From the NCBI GenBank assembly GCA_936450465.1, contig OW388292.1:10125756-10189755 (forward strand): a stretch of DNA of 64,000 bases, in the 5' to 3' direction. The DNA comes from Gibbula magus (Eukaryota; Mollusca; Gastropoda; Trochida; Trochidae). The notes below the pieces were generated by a model. It was not told where the DNA came from. It searched no databases and was given only the letters and a program-made list of their open reading frames with translations. Positions 36,920 to 48,799 of this stretch are shown here, piece by piece. The position numbers were made by a program, and so were the translations under genes. Within the stretch, counting starts at the first letter, position 1. Each line of letters begins with the position of its first letter.

Positions 36920-39640
36920 CTAGGAAATAGATAAAAAAATATCTTTTTTGCACTCTATTCGCACAAAATTAATTTATTTTCAAAACGAGATTAAAATATG
37001 GATTTACAAGGACGTATGTTTTCCTTATAGCTTCTTGGTATGAATACCAATATTATATTTAAATACATGTATTTGTATTACAACCCCCTATCGGAATATA
37101 CTTTCAAATGGTGCTTTAAACAAATTTACTTAGAAATAAAAGGAGAAATTTTACCTTTAGCCTGGATTTTTCAGGTTTTTGCAGAGAGCGTCAGATATGT
37201 AAATTTGTAACAATTACGTCACATGGGTATCCTTCATTTAAAGTTTTTCTCGCCTTAGTAATTAACATAATCTTAAAATAATTAAAATAAATATCTGGGT
37301 CACATTTTTTTTTCTAACTTATTATTGTCATGAAAAATTATTAATTAATGTAATATTTTTCAAATATTAATTATTTTTACACTTGTCTATGGAAAAAATG
37401 AAATAATACAGTAGTTCTAAAATTGTACTACATTTTCAAACTCGAATTATTTTGTCAATAATTATTTATGCAGCCCAATTTTTACACCAGTTTGTTCAGA
37501 ATTAAATTTTATACCAGAAACAATTTATGTTGATGATATGTGTTTTTCTTTCAGAAAACAAGAGCCTGTCATAAACGTTCTCCGTTGTATTTATAAAATT
37601 TCGACGTAATTTGTAACAATGGATATTCTTCAATGAGCGATGCATTTACTTCCGTGAGAAATATTTGTAAAATAATGCATCAATCGTAATCAACTTTACA
37701 CAAAAGGTTTACACATCTATTCACTTTTCTGTGTTTCAAAATAAGCATATGACATTACAGTTTTTATATATTCCAACCTCATTCATTCATCGATATCGCG
37801 AAACATGACAGTCAACAATGCAAACACTCGGCGCTCGCCATTGTTATGCATTTCCTTCGCCGATTTCAGATTTGTTCAAATCAACAAATCTAATAATCTA
37901 AATCATTTTGTAAATATTCCGTTTAAAACCAAAGTAAGAACACATTTTCCCAAAAGTCTGTTGAATATTTAATGTAAACATGGTCTTGAAAAGTTGAAAA
38001 ATACAATCAAAATATCCTTGGGGTAGCGTTGTCGTATTTGTAAACAATGTCACGTGACGAGCTCAGTGGTACAAACGGATCATGTGACCAATAATGTATC
38101 GCTTGTCACTCCACTGTAAATTCGCCGAATCAAACACTAGTTGTTCTTATTTATTGTTTGAAATGTATTTGTCTGTCATTCTTGTTAACTTCATTGATGT
38201 TATAACATATGCAATCATTTAATTCATATCAGAACAAAATATTGTGTGACAAGCCGAGACGACACAATGGCCTCCATTTGCAATGACATTCGAACTGATA
38301 TGTCTATCTATGATTTCGTTTGAAAACGGATATAATTTATATCAAATTTCAAATGAAAACTTTAAAATAATCAACATGAATCATTTAGCAATTGTATTCA
38401 TACAATTATTTCACATATTCGAGACTTGTTAATTCGTAAGTTACTTTTTAGCGAGATAGGGTTACTGCTACTGTTTCACGGCTCCATTTCAACTTGTAAA
38501 ATCGCAGATCAGAAAGTCGATCCATGTCATGTCAAACACATTTCGTACTTCAAATGTAAACTCATACATGATCATAATTTGTGATAATGGTAGGATATGA
38601 CATTTATTTTTCATATATGTATAAATTATAATCAAAATTCAAATTTACTCACAGTGATTTTAATCGTAAAAACAATGTTACATCCTGGGGGCAAGCAAAT
38701 TTATCGGGTCAAGGACACTGACTCTACGAACTGATGAAATACAACATCATTTTTTTATTTTTAGATCGATGTTTATAAAACAACATCGTTTTGGGTGTCA
38801 ATTTGTTTAATTTTAACAATTAATAACACTCTACGGTTAGATCGACGACCATTTCTAAAAATAGATACAGCTACCGCTAGCTTGACTTTCACATTGAGTC
38901 GCGTAACATGAGAAAATAGCGGGAACATGTCATGTGGTGCATTGAAGAAATGGCCGATTTGGCACTGCTATTGATGACACGTTGGATATATTACTATGTT
39001 TGGAAACAAGAATTGACAAACAATGCACAGATACATTTTTATTTATTTGTGGAAGATTTTGAGATTCTAAAATATGTAAGTGAAATTCTTTGTTTATTTT
39101 CACGGATTTTTCAAAAAGTAATCGGTTGATGTTTTCATTTGCCGACATTTTCGCAAATTTGTCATTATGTTTTAAGAAGATTATATTCAATGTCTAAATT
39201 TTTTAATAAGCTAGGTGACGATATTCTGAATATAATGATGTAAAATTTATGCATTTTGCATGCACTTACTATAGAACTTCAACCCTTTGAATCGAATAGG
39301 TAACAATTTCATAACCACGTCAAACACGCACCTGCAGGCAATTTTGTGATTGAAAATACGTTCAAGATTTTTAATTCGTCATTTCTCAATAAAATAAAAT
39401 TTTACAGAGATACTAATTACATCACGTGAGTCCATTGATTTTTTATTTGGAAAATGTGAACTGTTTCATTAATCACAGAACTTTGTCGTATGTATGTCAA
39501 AGGGTCAAACGTCAGTGACGTGTCAATATATACAAATCCGTTGGGCCACAAATGTGGCCTCTAGCGTGCAGGATCTTAATACCCGCTTTCGTGATCTTTA
39601 TTTTGAGTTGATCCAATCTAGTTTTCAAAATTCTTTTCTA
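36920..39640. other. Q2-specific AT-rich 2.7-kb block, no gene identified
   Basis: Lies between blocks that are close together in Q1 (10760 and 11050). Mostly AT-rich, with scattered CpG-containing motifs (GTCACGTGAC near 38050, the palindrome GGCCACAAATGTGGCC near 39543). No coding similarity or terminal repeats recognised. Confidence 0.45.
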
Positions 39641-40268
39641 ACTAGATAATATGTATTTGTTTCCACGGTGTCCATGAAATAACCAAATATAGTAAGTCCA
39701 TGATAACTATTAAACAGTGAAATAAGGTAATTGTTTAATTGTTGTAATTATGTTAAATATTGAAAAATTGCTAACTAAATGCTGGTCAGCTCCTTACGTA
39801 CGTAATAAGGAGAATTTTACAACACAAACTATGAAAAAGAAGAGAAATTTGCAACAAACAGTATAAAGAAGACCATCTCAACACATGGGGGATTGCATAC
39901 TGATTCAGGCGTCATTCATGCCTTATGTTTCATTCGATATCTTAGATCTTGAACCATCTATCACAAATGGTTTCAATAGTATTGACAAGTGACTTGGTAA
40001 CAGTCGTGACATCTGCTTAAATAACAATTGAACTTTAACCAAATAAAACCACTTTAATTCGAGACAAAGAATGGAAAACGTTAAACTTATAATGTAGCTC
40101 AATCACTGTGTCGCTATATGGATAGTATGTACCAGCACATGGTTGCCTTTACCTTGTTAAAAACAACTTGAAAACTTCATTCCATTTTATTCACCAGAGC
40201 AATATCTCATTGATACTTCTATATTTCTAAGTAAATGGTATAATAAATCCGACATCCATAATGTTATT

Positions 40269-41602
40269 CACTGTTTGGTTAATTTGGATAAATCAAATAT
40301 ATCAGTATTTAGAAATGGCGGGTCATTGAAAAGCACAGAACGGTGTACATATGCTGGTTCAGAAATAAAGTGTCTTTCATATTATAACTATTTGGGTATA
40401 ATATTTTCTTCAAGATTAGTTTGATCTAGATGTTGTGAATTTCTGGCTATCAAGGCTAGGATGGCTATGTTTCCTGGTTACAGATTGATGAAATCATTTC
40501 GGTCGTTACCCTTTCACACTGTTACCAACATATTTCATTGTAAAGTTTCTCCAATCCCTTTACACGGTTCAGAGATTCGGAGTCCTACATTTAGGCAGTC
40601 GATTGCAAAGGCTCAAACTGAAATCTCCAAGAGATGTCTTGGGGTTTCAAGACGATTATCAATTAATGCAATTCTTGGAGATACAGGGAGAAGTTATTTG
40701 TGTGTCAATACTATTGTCGTTATATTATAGAACGTCTAGTTAATGCAACTCGCGATCGTGTCAATACTATAGTCGTTCTATTAGTTATTGGTGTCGACTT
40801 ATTCGTATGGAAAGGTCAAGATATCCAAGGGCTTTCTATGAAATGATGAAACAGTTTGATGAACAGGGTTAATTAATTCTGCGTGTCCGGATGCTTTTGT
40901 TTGAAACCGGTTTTCCTATGCATGGATTGCTCGGAACTGTGGAAGTATACATATTTTTAAGAATCTGTTTTCCAAAGATGTAAGGACATACAATTTCAGA
41001 ATTGGCATAGTAAATTTTCAGGATCGTCATTTCTAAAATACTTTAGTGGTTTTAAATCTATTTTATGTGTTGAAAATGATATCCTTGAATTTCTTTCCTA
41101 AAAGGAATTACTGAGGATGTTTTGTAAATTTCGTTGTGGTTCTAATAAATTGAAGGTACAGTAACTTAGATATAAACGTTTCGATAACCCTAATACATTA
41201 TGTACAAAATGTCATCTCGATTGTATTGAAGACGAATTTCACTTTTTATTATTTTGTCCATATTATAATACAAGCAGACAACAGTTAATGTCTGAATTTT
41301 TTTTATGTAAGTCCATCTAAGTAAAACATGTATCAGTTATTATCATCCGCAAATACAAAAGTAACTAGATCATTGTCATTGTAAAACGAAATTAAATTTG
41401 CCTGTTTGAATGAATGATATAATATGCGCATTGTGTGCAGTCATTTTGTATTAGCAATATGGGTCACGTGACCTCAAATGCAAATAAACTTGTTTGAGAG
41501 GCATTCTAGAAGTTGGTCTTTATTTCACAATGGCGACTATACCGAAACATTGCCTTTGTGAAATAAAGAAGTTGATCATCAATAAAAACAAGCCTTGTCT
41601 TT
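40269..41602 (+). mobile_element. LINE insertion with 13-bp target duplication, Q2-only
   Basis: Plus-strand fragments of reverse transcriptase in order: NLDKSNISVFRNGGSL and YYNYLGIIFSSRLV (40277-40430), AIKARMAMFPGYRLMKSF to SKRCLGVSRRLS (40440-40690), RMERSRYPRAFYEMMKQF (about 40800), and a terminal zinc-knuckle-like CTKCHLDCIEDEFHFLLFC (41202-41260). Frameshifts and stops show it is dead and 5' truncated. The direct repeats CCATAATGTTATT at 40256-40268 and 41603-41615 are the target duplication; Q1 has the empty site near 11610. Confidence 0.9.
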
Positions 41603-42299
41603 CCATAATGTTATTGGCGATTAACTTTCGAAGTTTGCTCCCAGTCTGAAATGATCCAGCATTTTTCGAGGTGCAACATTCATATGAATACATTTATATA
41701 AGACGAAAATAACTGTTCTTCCCCTCAAAGATTAATCACTTTGTAGCTATGGGTATGGTGAAATAAGCAAAAAATTCATCAACGTCACACTAGATTGCAT
41801 GAATAGATTCCACAAGAGCGCAATAAATCACAGCTGACATACCACTGAATCTGTTCAACTCTACGATGTTTGGGGAGCTTGAAAATAGATTATGCTACTC
41901 CTTGTTATCATGATTTCTTTTGCTGCATCGATCCGTTTTCGATAAATGGGTACTGTCAGCGCACCAGGTTTAAATCACACGGTGATGAAGGTTCATTATT
42001 GCCATTGCGCATTGTGCTTTTAAACATCTTTATTTCCACCCTTGTTTAAAACATATTTTATTCATAATGAAATATATTGGGAACAAGTTATCCAACTTAG
42101 GATATCCACCCACTCACATTTATTACTTAACCGAAGAAGAAAATACATTTTTTTTTATCAAACTTGTGAATGATTTGGTATAATTTCGCTCTTTGTATAC
42201 CAAATAATTACATTTAATAAAAATAGTATTTCATTGAAGTTCGTTTAGTATCCTCTATACTTGATGACAGATACTGGACAAGACAGAGATATACAAGAG

Positions 42300-42978
42300 A
42301 ATTAGTGAGCACAGCTCACCCCCGCTTTTAACATTTGTCAAAGAGAAATGTTTGAAAATAGCAAAAGGGCATCAATGTTTAAACTTTTGTATGAACATAC
42401 CATTATATATAAGTATTATTAAAGCAGAGTAAGTATTACACTTATAAGCATGTTTTAGAAGTAAAAGTCGAAAAATTTGAAAAATGGCATTAAAAATGCA
42501 AATGAGGGTATGAAACATACAAATATGCAAATGAGGGTGTGATATGTAAAAATGACAGATGTACATATCAGTGGTTTCGTAACATTTGAACAATTAGTGT
42601 CTGAGTTATGAGTGGAACAAAAAGTGTGAATGGCGAAGATGAAAAACGGAGAAAATTTGCATACATTATGCAAATGAGAGTATGAATCATACAAAAGGCA
42701 GATGTACACATCATGGTGATTGTACATGTCAAGTTTTGCAACATTTGAACAACTGGTGTCAGAGTTAAGAGTGGAACAAAAAGTGTGATTGGTTAAGTCG
42801 AAAACGGAAAAAATTTGCATAAATTATGCAAATGAGGGTATGAAACATACAAGAGGCAGATGTACACATCATGGTGATTGTACATATCAAGTTTCGTAAA
42901 ATTTGAGCAACTGAGCAACACGGACGGACGTGCTGACCGCTATATACCCCCGACTACTTCGTAGCGGGGGTATAATAA
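42300..42978. mobile_element. Hairpin-ended non-autonomous repeat with internal tandem units, Q2-only
   Basis: Contains about 2.7 copies of a 158-172-bp unit starting ATGCAAATGAGGGTATG at 42496, 42668 and 42826. It then has ACGGACGGACG and ends in a strong hairpin at 42943-42974 (TATACCCCCGACTAC / GTAGCGGGGGTATA). The left end has GTGAGCACAGCTCAC. Absent from Q1. A 3' hairpin suggests a Helitron-like or other non-TIR element, but no CTRR end is evident. Confidence 0.6.
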
Positions 42979-43411
42979 GATAAGAATAACGTTTTAATGT
43001 GTCACATGAGCCGTGCACGAAAGACCAAAGCTTTAAAGCTTTAAGTTATATTTTGGGATTCTCGCAAGGCTAATCATCGAAGTGTACACCTGCTGAAAGC
43101 GGTTAACATTACTACAGTAGCTTTACTTATGAAAACTCCAAGGGGAAAGTTAATCTGAAGCATTAGAACAGGACGTTGTGTAAAGCCATGGATGACCCAC
43201 TTTTATATGATGAACTATCTGTAAGTTTATAAACTTACTTTATAGTCATAATTTAGAAGCCATACTGAGATGGTATTCATTAGCGTACTTTTAGTGTAAC
43301 TACTGTGGGATCTCAGAATGGGAGTATGGAAACTACGTGTGTATCAGTGTTCAACCAACTTAGATAAAATAATAACTGATTTCGTCAAGTGTGCTGATGG
43401 TACCGACTGAC

Positions 43412-43492
43412 CTTTACTTTCTTGATTACATTATCTTGTCTAAAGCCCCGAAAGGAGAGATTACTGATCGTGTCAGCTGCTGTGATGGATGT
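43412..43492 (-). CDS. Small conserved exon, unrecognised family, Q2 copy
   Basis: Paralogue of the exon at 16560-16643. It reads TSITAADTISNLSFR then GFRQDNVIKKVK between a GAGCAG acceptor and a GTCAGTCGG donor, 81 nt and phase 0-0. It is one codon shorter than the Q1 copy. The flanking homologous DNA has diverged noticeably more than the exon's second half. The pyrimidine-rich stretch before the acceptor (TCATCCTCTTTGAGCAG) is modest. Function is unknown. Confidence 0.45.
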
Positions 43493-45273
43493 CTGCTCAA
43501 AGAGGATGACTAGTCTTGACGATGGCACACATTGAATAATAGTGAAGGTTAGCATGTTATGTTAGCTTATTTATCAACTCATAAATCATTTATGGTTGTG
43601 GTATTTTTGCCCCTGGTTTTCAGATGGACTTTACTTCGAAGTATTGCATAATGCATACGGTTCTATTGAATGAGATGGAAACTTTTTATTAAAACGGGAG
43701 ATCAGTGGACAGAGATTATGAGGCTAATGGAGTTTCCTTTCTCTGCTTTTTCTCTGAATCAATTGGAAAACCTGATCCAGACATACACATCTACTGTAAT
43801 CGAAGGTTAAGTCTGCTTTCAATATCATGCGGATATGTTTTAATGAAGTTTCACATAAATAGCTAGTGGTCTGTCATATTATATTTACTTGGACATAAAT
43901 CACTCATCTTGCTTTCTTGAATCCTTTGAAAACTAATCTGTTATAAATATTCATTTAATAGTGTGATTATTTTATCAATATCGACCTTGAAGAAGAAATA
44001 TTATACTCAGAATGTGACCATATAGACTATGAAATGCACAATGTCATAGTAATTGGTTTACAACTTCTATATCATGTCAACAAAATGATTTTAATATATA
44101 CATAATTTCATAGGTCTATTGTTAACATAAACGGTTTAGACGAACAGAATGGACTCATAGTGAGACATTTACTAGTTTTCTAAGGAAAAAAGAGAGAAGG
44201 AATAGTGGAGTTACGTATTATTACAATTATATGAATATGCTGGAAGATGTGACTGTCACTGACAGTGAGTGATTATACCGAAGATCAATCTCAGTCTACT
44301 TAAGCCTCTGCTTTCCCGTCAACCGTTGCAGGCACACAGACATGCTTCGACTCAACTATGTCGTCTAAATACCAAGAGGTCAATTGATATGAATATTTAA
44401 AACTGGAAAGATTAATCTTGAAATAGCTAAATTTTATACCATTCATATAATGAAAAGTAAGTTTTCACTGTAAAACAACAAATATTTTTGGATAAACAAC
44501 TTCTTTCTCATTCTCTTCTGACAGGCCCGGTTACCCCCTTCAGATTTCCTATCCCAACCTCTGTACACTACACCATATATATCTCTTTGGTTGATGGACA
44601 TGTACCTTTTGATAAAACTGCCGTACATTCTGCCATTTCGAGATATTCTTACTATACTTCATTTTGAAATGTTAATCACAAACATTATATTGGCTTCCTA
44701 CTTCATTTAGATCCGTTTGTGTATTGTCTATTGCAGAAGAAATTCCTACAGTGGTCAAATTGTACATCACTGAACAACACACGACTTAATAAAAAGTTTG
44801 TAATCGTTGTTATATCATATTTGATATAATAGTAGCATAAAACGTACTTGTGTATTTGAATCATGATTGCTTGTTTATCTTGTTGATGTAACATTGTATT
44901 TGGAGAATGTGATAAGATAGTATGTGCAAATACTTCAAATGTAATGCAATGTTAAATGATGTTACCTAATCATAAAAAAAACACCATCTGCCAATAATTT
45001 ATCAAGCAAAAGCCGAAATAGAGTGAATCTTTCTCTTTGACAGGATGGGTCTTTCACACGATGTAAAATTGGACCAAGAAACACAACTGTTAACAATCTG
45101 TTAATGCATGATAATACATGATACAAAATAACCCAAATAGAAATGAAAAATGAAAAATACAAGGATATCACATGATAGAATAATGAATGACGAAGTGAAG
45201 TGAAATCAATCATTTTGATTATACCACTACGTCATTGGCTTTGTAAGATTAGTTGCTTCTCACGTGAAGTAAG

Positions 45274-45310
<37 letters not shown>

Positions 45311-45314
<4 letters not shown>

Positions 45315-45485
45315 AGGCCTCGATAATCCGAACGCTTCCGTTTTTCATCAAAAACATTCGGATAGTGAAATGTTCGGACTACTGAGTACTGATGACTGCT
45401 ATAGAGATTAGTTTGGTTACATATTCCAACCGTTCGGAAACTGCGAGATTCGGATTATCGGTGGCCGGATTATCGCGGCTTGACT
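45311..45485. mobile_element. pogo/Tigger-like MITE
   Basis: Terminal inverted repeats AGTCAGGCCTCGATAATCCG (left) and AGTCAAGCCGCGATAATCCG (right, reversed); TCGATAATCCG is characteristic of pogo-type ends. It lies after a (TA)n tract, which hides any TA target duplication. Related 30-bp segments (TTCTCACGTGAAGTAAGG and TTCTCACTTGAAGTAAGG) flank the locus at about 45255 and 45530. Confidence 0.7.
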
Positions 45486-45738
45486 CATCTGATGTTTACT
45501 CTTATATATATATATAAGATGAGTTGGTTCTCACTTGAAGTAAGGTTATATATAGAAAAGAGTAAACATAAGATGGTTTTGACTGGATCAATCTTCTTTA
45601 ATAATTTACGATATATTGTAACCAAATTGGTTTTGTGAAGTGTGGCCTTGTTACAAAATATGAAAGTGTTCATCATTTGGGAAATGGAGCAGTATATAAT
45701 GTAGAAATTCAAATCAGTTTTCTACAGAGTTATGGTGT

Positions 45739-45778
45739 GTCACTACAACGTTTCATGCTCGTGCAATTTTCAAGTGAC
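45739..45778 (-). ncRNA. Degenerate hammerhead ribozyme motif after Penelope-like fragment
   Basis: The minus strand has stem I GTCAC/GTGAC (5 bp), a core TTGAAAA in place of CTGANGA (changes at C3 and G8, both transitions), a TGC/GCA stem II, GAA, then AC-GTT-GT as stem III and a GTA triplet directly before GTGAC. The layout is hammerhead, but the two core changes should abolish cleavage. Confidence 0.4.
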
Positions 45779-45780
45779 TA

Positions 45781-46195
45781 CTTGCTTTGTTGCCTGGCGA
45801 CTGGTTTTGATGGTTGAGTGCTTAGGCTTGTTGGTTGATTGAGGGCATGTGGTTGTTTTTTGGCTATGCGTTTTGCTGTTTCTGGTGCTGTTGCGTTTCT
45901 TAATAGGAATTTGTTGTTGTGCCTGCAGGTGTTAACTAGTTAAATGCGTTTGTAGAGGCTGGCCATGTTGCACATTATAATAAATTGCTCGTATATGCAA
46001 AGGCTGCATCTTTTGTTGGTGTTTGAATATGGTTTGACCTGGCCAATAATTTATCATTCAACATTGAATTGAGATTATCTTCTTTAAGTTGCCAAATGTA
46101 TTTGCTAAGTTCTGTGGCAGTTTTTTTGCTTGGATTGTTGAATGAGGTTTTGTGATTGTTAAATTGATGAACAAATAAAAATGTCAGGTATGCAA
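45781..46195 (-). pseudogene. Penelope-like element, GIY-YIG-type C-terminal fragment (second family)
   Basis: The minus strand reads VHQFNNHKTSFNNPSKK then TATELSKYIWQLKED. After a frameshift it continues KPYSNTNKRCSLCIYEQFII, ASLYKRI-stop-LVNTC and RHNNKFLLRNATAPE to a TAG at 45778-45780. The order NNHK-SF, ELSKYIW-LK, KRCxLC and CRHxNKFLL matches the GIY-YIG-containing C terminus of retroelement proteins of Penelope type. One frameshift and one nonsense codon show decay. A degenerate hammerhead motif overlaps the stop. Q2-only. Confidence 0.7.
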
Positions 46196-46900
46196 CTTAT
46201 AGTAACCTTCCTGTTATTTACTGATTTTTGTCTTTAAGAAATATCATAACTTGCTTAATTGAAACGGGAAACCCACTGCTGAAGAAAACGCTGACAAATA
46301 TTTTGAAACAAATAATAAAAGGTAGAGACTCTGTCATTTAAACTTGATATCTAATATCAAATACAAAATTACCATATTCTCCAATTGCTTATCCCAATTC
46401 AGTCACAAAACTGTTATAATTCTATTTTTTTTATAAAAATAAATCAAAATTATCATTAACTTTGAACTGTGTTATACATTGACAGAACAAAATCTCCTTA
46501 CACTTGTAAATGATGTCAATGCCTGTGAACATACCAATGGTTGTTTGGTTATTTAGATTATCGAGTGATAAGAATCTATATAAACAAGTCAACCACTAAA
46601 ATTGTATGTTAGTTAAAGTGACCATCATATCGTTTTTCTTGTTTTTTTTACACTACATGACATGATAACACGCTTTGTTTACCTAATTTTGAAATTTAAT
46701 AATAATTATTCAATTATAATAAAAGATAAACACTGAAAGAATATTCACATTGTTACACATAAAGAATTTACTGATATGCCGAAGTTCTTCAAACTCACAG
46801 CGCTGATGAATGGTTTCAGTGTACATCGCTTTATAATTGTCAACATATGGGCTATCATGTTCTGAAATATAAAGTAATCAAAATATGATCTACCTTGATA

Positions 46901-47432
46901 CACTACCGGGCAAAAGAAACGACTAGCCTAAGTTTGTGGCGATTAATTCAATATTTAAAAGAAATCAGATGTATTTGACTATGGCACGATACAACAGCAC
47001 CTCTCGGCAAACGTTTGAATGACTTAATTTGGTGACTATTTTATTTTTTAACTAAAATATCCTTAGTTAAAGTAGACAGGAGTAAGAAATGCAATTTACA
47101 CCAACATGACCCCTACCATGTTCAAAATGTTGTAAATGCGTGCAAGACGAAGCACATTTATTGATTTTCACACAGAGTATGTGTCATATGTCGATGAACA
47201 GTTGTGTTTTATCAAAATTTATTTGGGGGGATTTCAAAATTTAAGTTTTTAATTTTAATTTTAAAAAATTTAAACCGCTTAGAGGTATTATTTGATTGAT
47301 TTAATGTTTTGGACTAATTTCCCAAACTAGCCCGTTTTTGAATACGACGTCCAAAACTCGAGATATTTGCAATTGAAAATCATAAATATGATAAAATCAA
47401 CTGAGGTGAGTCGTTTCTTTTGCCCGGTAGTG
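46901..47432. mobile_element. Tc1/mariner-like MITE with TA target duplication
   Basis: Perfect 24-bp terminal inverted repeats start CACTACCGGGCAAAAGAAAC. TA flanks both ends (46899-46900 and 47433-47434). The 532-bp interior encodes no transposase. CACTACCGG-CAAAAG ends are typical of Tc1/mariner elements. Not present in Q1. Confidence 0.9.
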
Positions 47433-47764
47433 TATCTCTCAATTTTGTTTTCATCATGGATAAATAACATATATGTGTAAACGAGAATATCCTAGGTAAC
47501 ATACGACAAACACATAAAAATCACTTAACTGTCATTTTATCTGAATATTTTTGTTATAAATAATTGCTGTTTTAAAACTCAATATAGGTAACATCAAGCA
47601 AGATGAAACAGCACTATCTCCCATATATCATAACAATTACTAATTTACATTTGTTATGTTAAATTACAGAAAATAACACATTCGCTGCTTTCAATACATG
47701 TACTGAAGCTCCGTTTTCATTGAAAAATAAATTGGAAAGAGACAAATTAAGATTTATAACTTTT

Positions 47765-47968
47765 TTAAAGAATGAATGTGCAGTGATCATTTGCAAAAAC
47801 CACTTCAAAATCCGGCTTTGTATTCCATATAGTTTTTAAGCTGATTCCCTTTCTCCTAGTGGTAACAGGTGTATTACTTCCCATCAAAACAACGTGTTTG
47901 TCATCGTCTCTCTGACATACAAGAGGTAACCAGTCTTTGTAGACGATTAATGACAACATCTTTGTCAC
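47765..47968 (-). CDS. Candidate exon or gene fragment, unrecognised, Q2 copy
   Basis: A minus-strand open frame whose second half looks protein-like (SNTPVTTRRKGISLKTIWN then TKPDFEVVFANDHCTFIL, stop). A pyrimidine-rich acceptor ending TATGTCAG would start an exon at 47911. The spacing of W, the DFEV strand and the Cys is loosely reminiscent of an Ig-like fold, but it is too short to assign. The Q1 counterpart at 30004-30135 keeps the middle (ISLKPIWNTSPDFEV) but is broken. No donor is seen before the stop, so this may itself be a relic. Confidence 0.3.
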   Translation of the reverse strand: MTKMLSLIVYKDWLPLVCQRDDDKHVVLMGSNTPVTTRRKGISLKTIWNTKPDFEVVFANDHCTFIL

Positions 47969-48604
47969 AATTGTGATTTGAAACCAGTATACCAGGAGGA
48001 TAGGAGTAGAAGTTTATAAATAAGTTGTTTACTTCAGTTTCCAGAAACCTTTCTTGTCACAACCAAATTGTGAAACTTGGCTCTTAGCGGTTTCAGATCA
48101 GAATCAATAAGTCTGTCGGGAAAGTTGTAGACATCCCCATTAAGATTAAGACTCTGTCAATTTCTGTTAAGCATTAGAATGTGATATTGTTTATTCAAAG
48201 CACCTTCTCCTTCGGCCAATGTTAAGACATATTGATTAGGAAAGGCAACATATATTCAACGTAAACTATTAATTTGGGGAAAATGTATTTCCTAGAAACT
48301 GTGAGTATGTGCCACCAATATCTCCCAATTTAACTCTCCGAGGCAAATATGGTAGTTATAGCTATGTCGAAACCAATTAGCGGTGAACATTCCCTCCTTT
48401 CATTCTGAATATCATCTATGCAACTGGTAATGAGACTAATCAATAATGTCAACATAATTTCCGAGTATTTATCAGCAAAGAATTTTCAGTTAATCAAACA
48501 GTTTTTCTTCGTTAGGACATCTTTGAATGGATTTTATCTAAGACAAAAAGTAAATTGAACTAAGCACGATGCAATTTGCATGATATGAGACATATAAGAT
48601 CAAA

Positions 48605-48720
48605 CAGAGAATTCGGGCATGAAAGGGAAACTAAATGATCCGACCTGTCACAGGAGGACGAAGTTACAGTCGCCCCATTACCTGGCTTACTGGGGATGTC
48701 GTATTGAATATTACTGGGAT
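48605..48720. other. Unusually conserved Q1/Q2 block (Q2 copy)
   Basis: Counterpart of 30690-30830, with a 7-bp deletion near 48661 and few substitutions. The same minus-strand splice-like signals are present (CCCAG|TAAT and CCAG|GTAATG). A plus-strand frame through it starts MIRPVTGGRSYSRP; the upstream frame shared with Q1 is interrupted here by a TGA. Confidence 0.35.
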
Positions 48721-48799
48721 TAAATGTTTCTTAAGAAGGTACGCCAACATGATTCAAGCAATATTGAAAGTAGAGTTCAAAGACATCAAAATGAATAAG

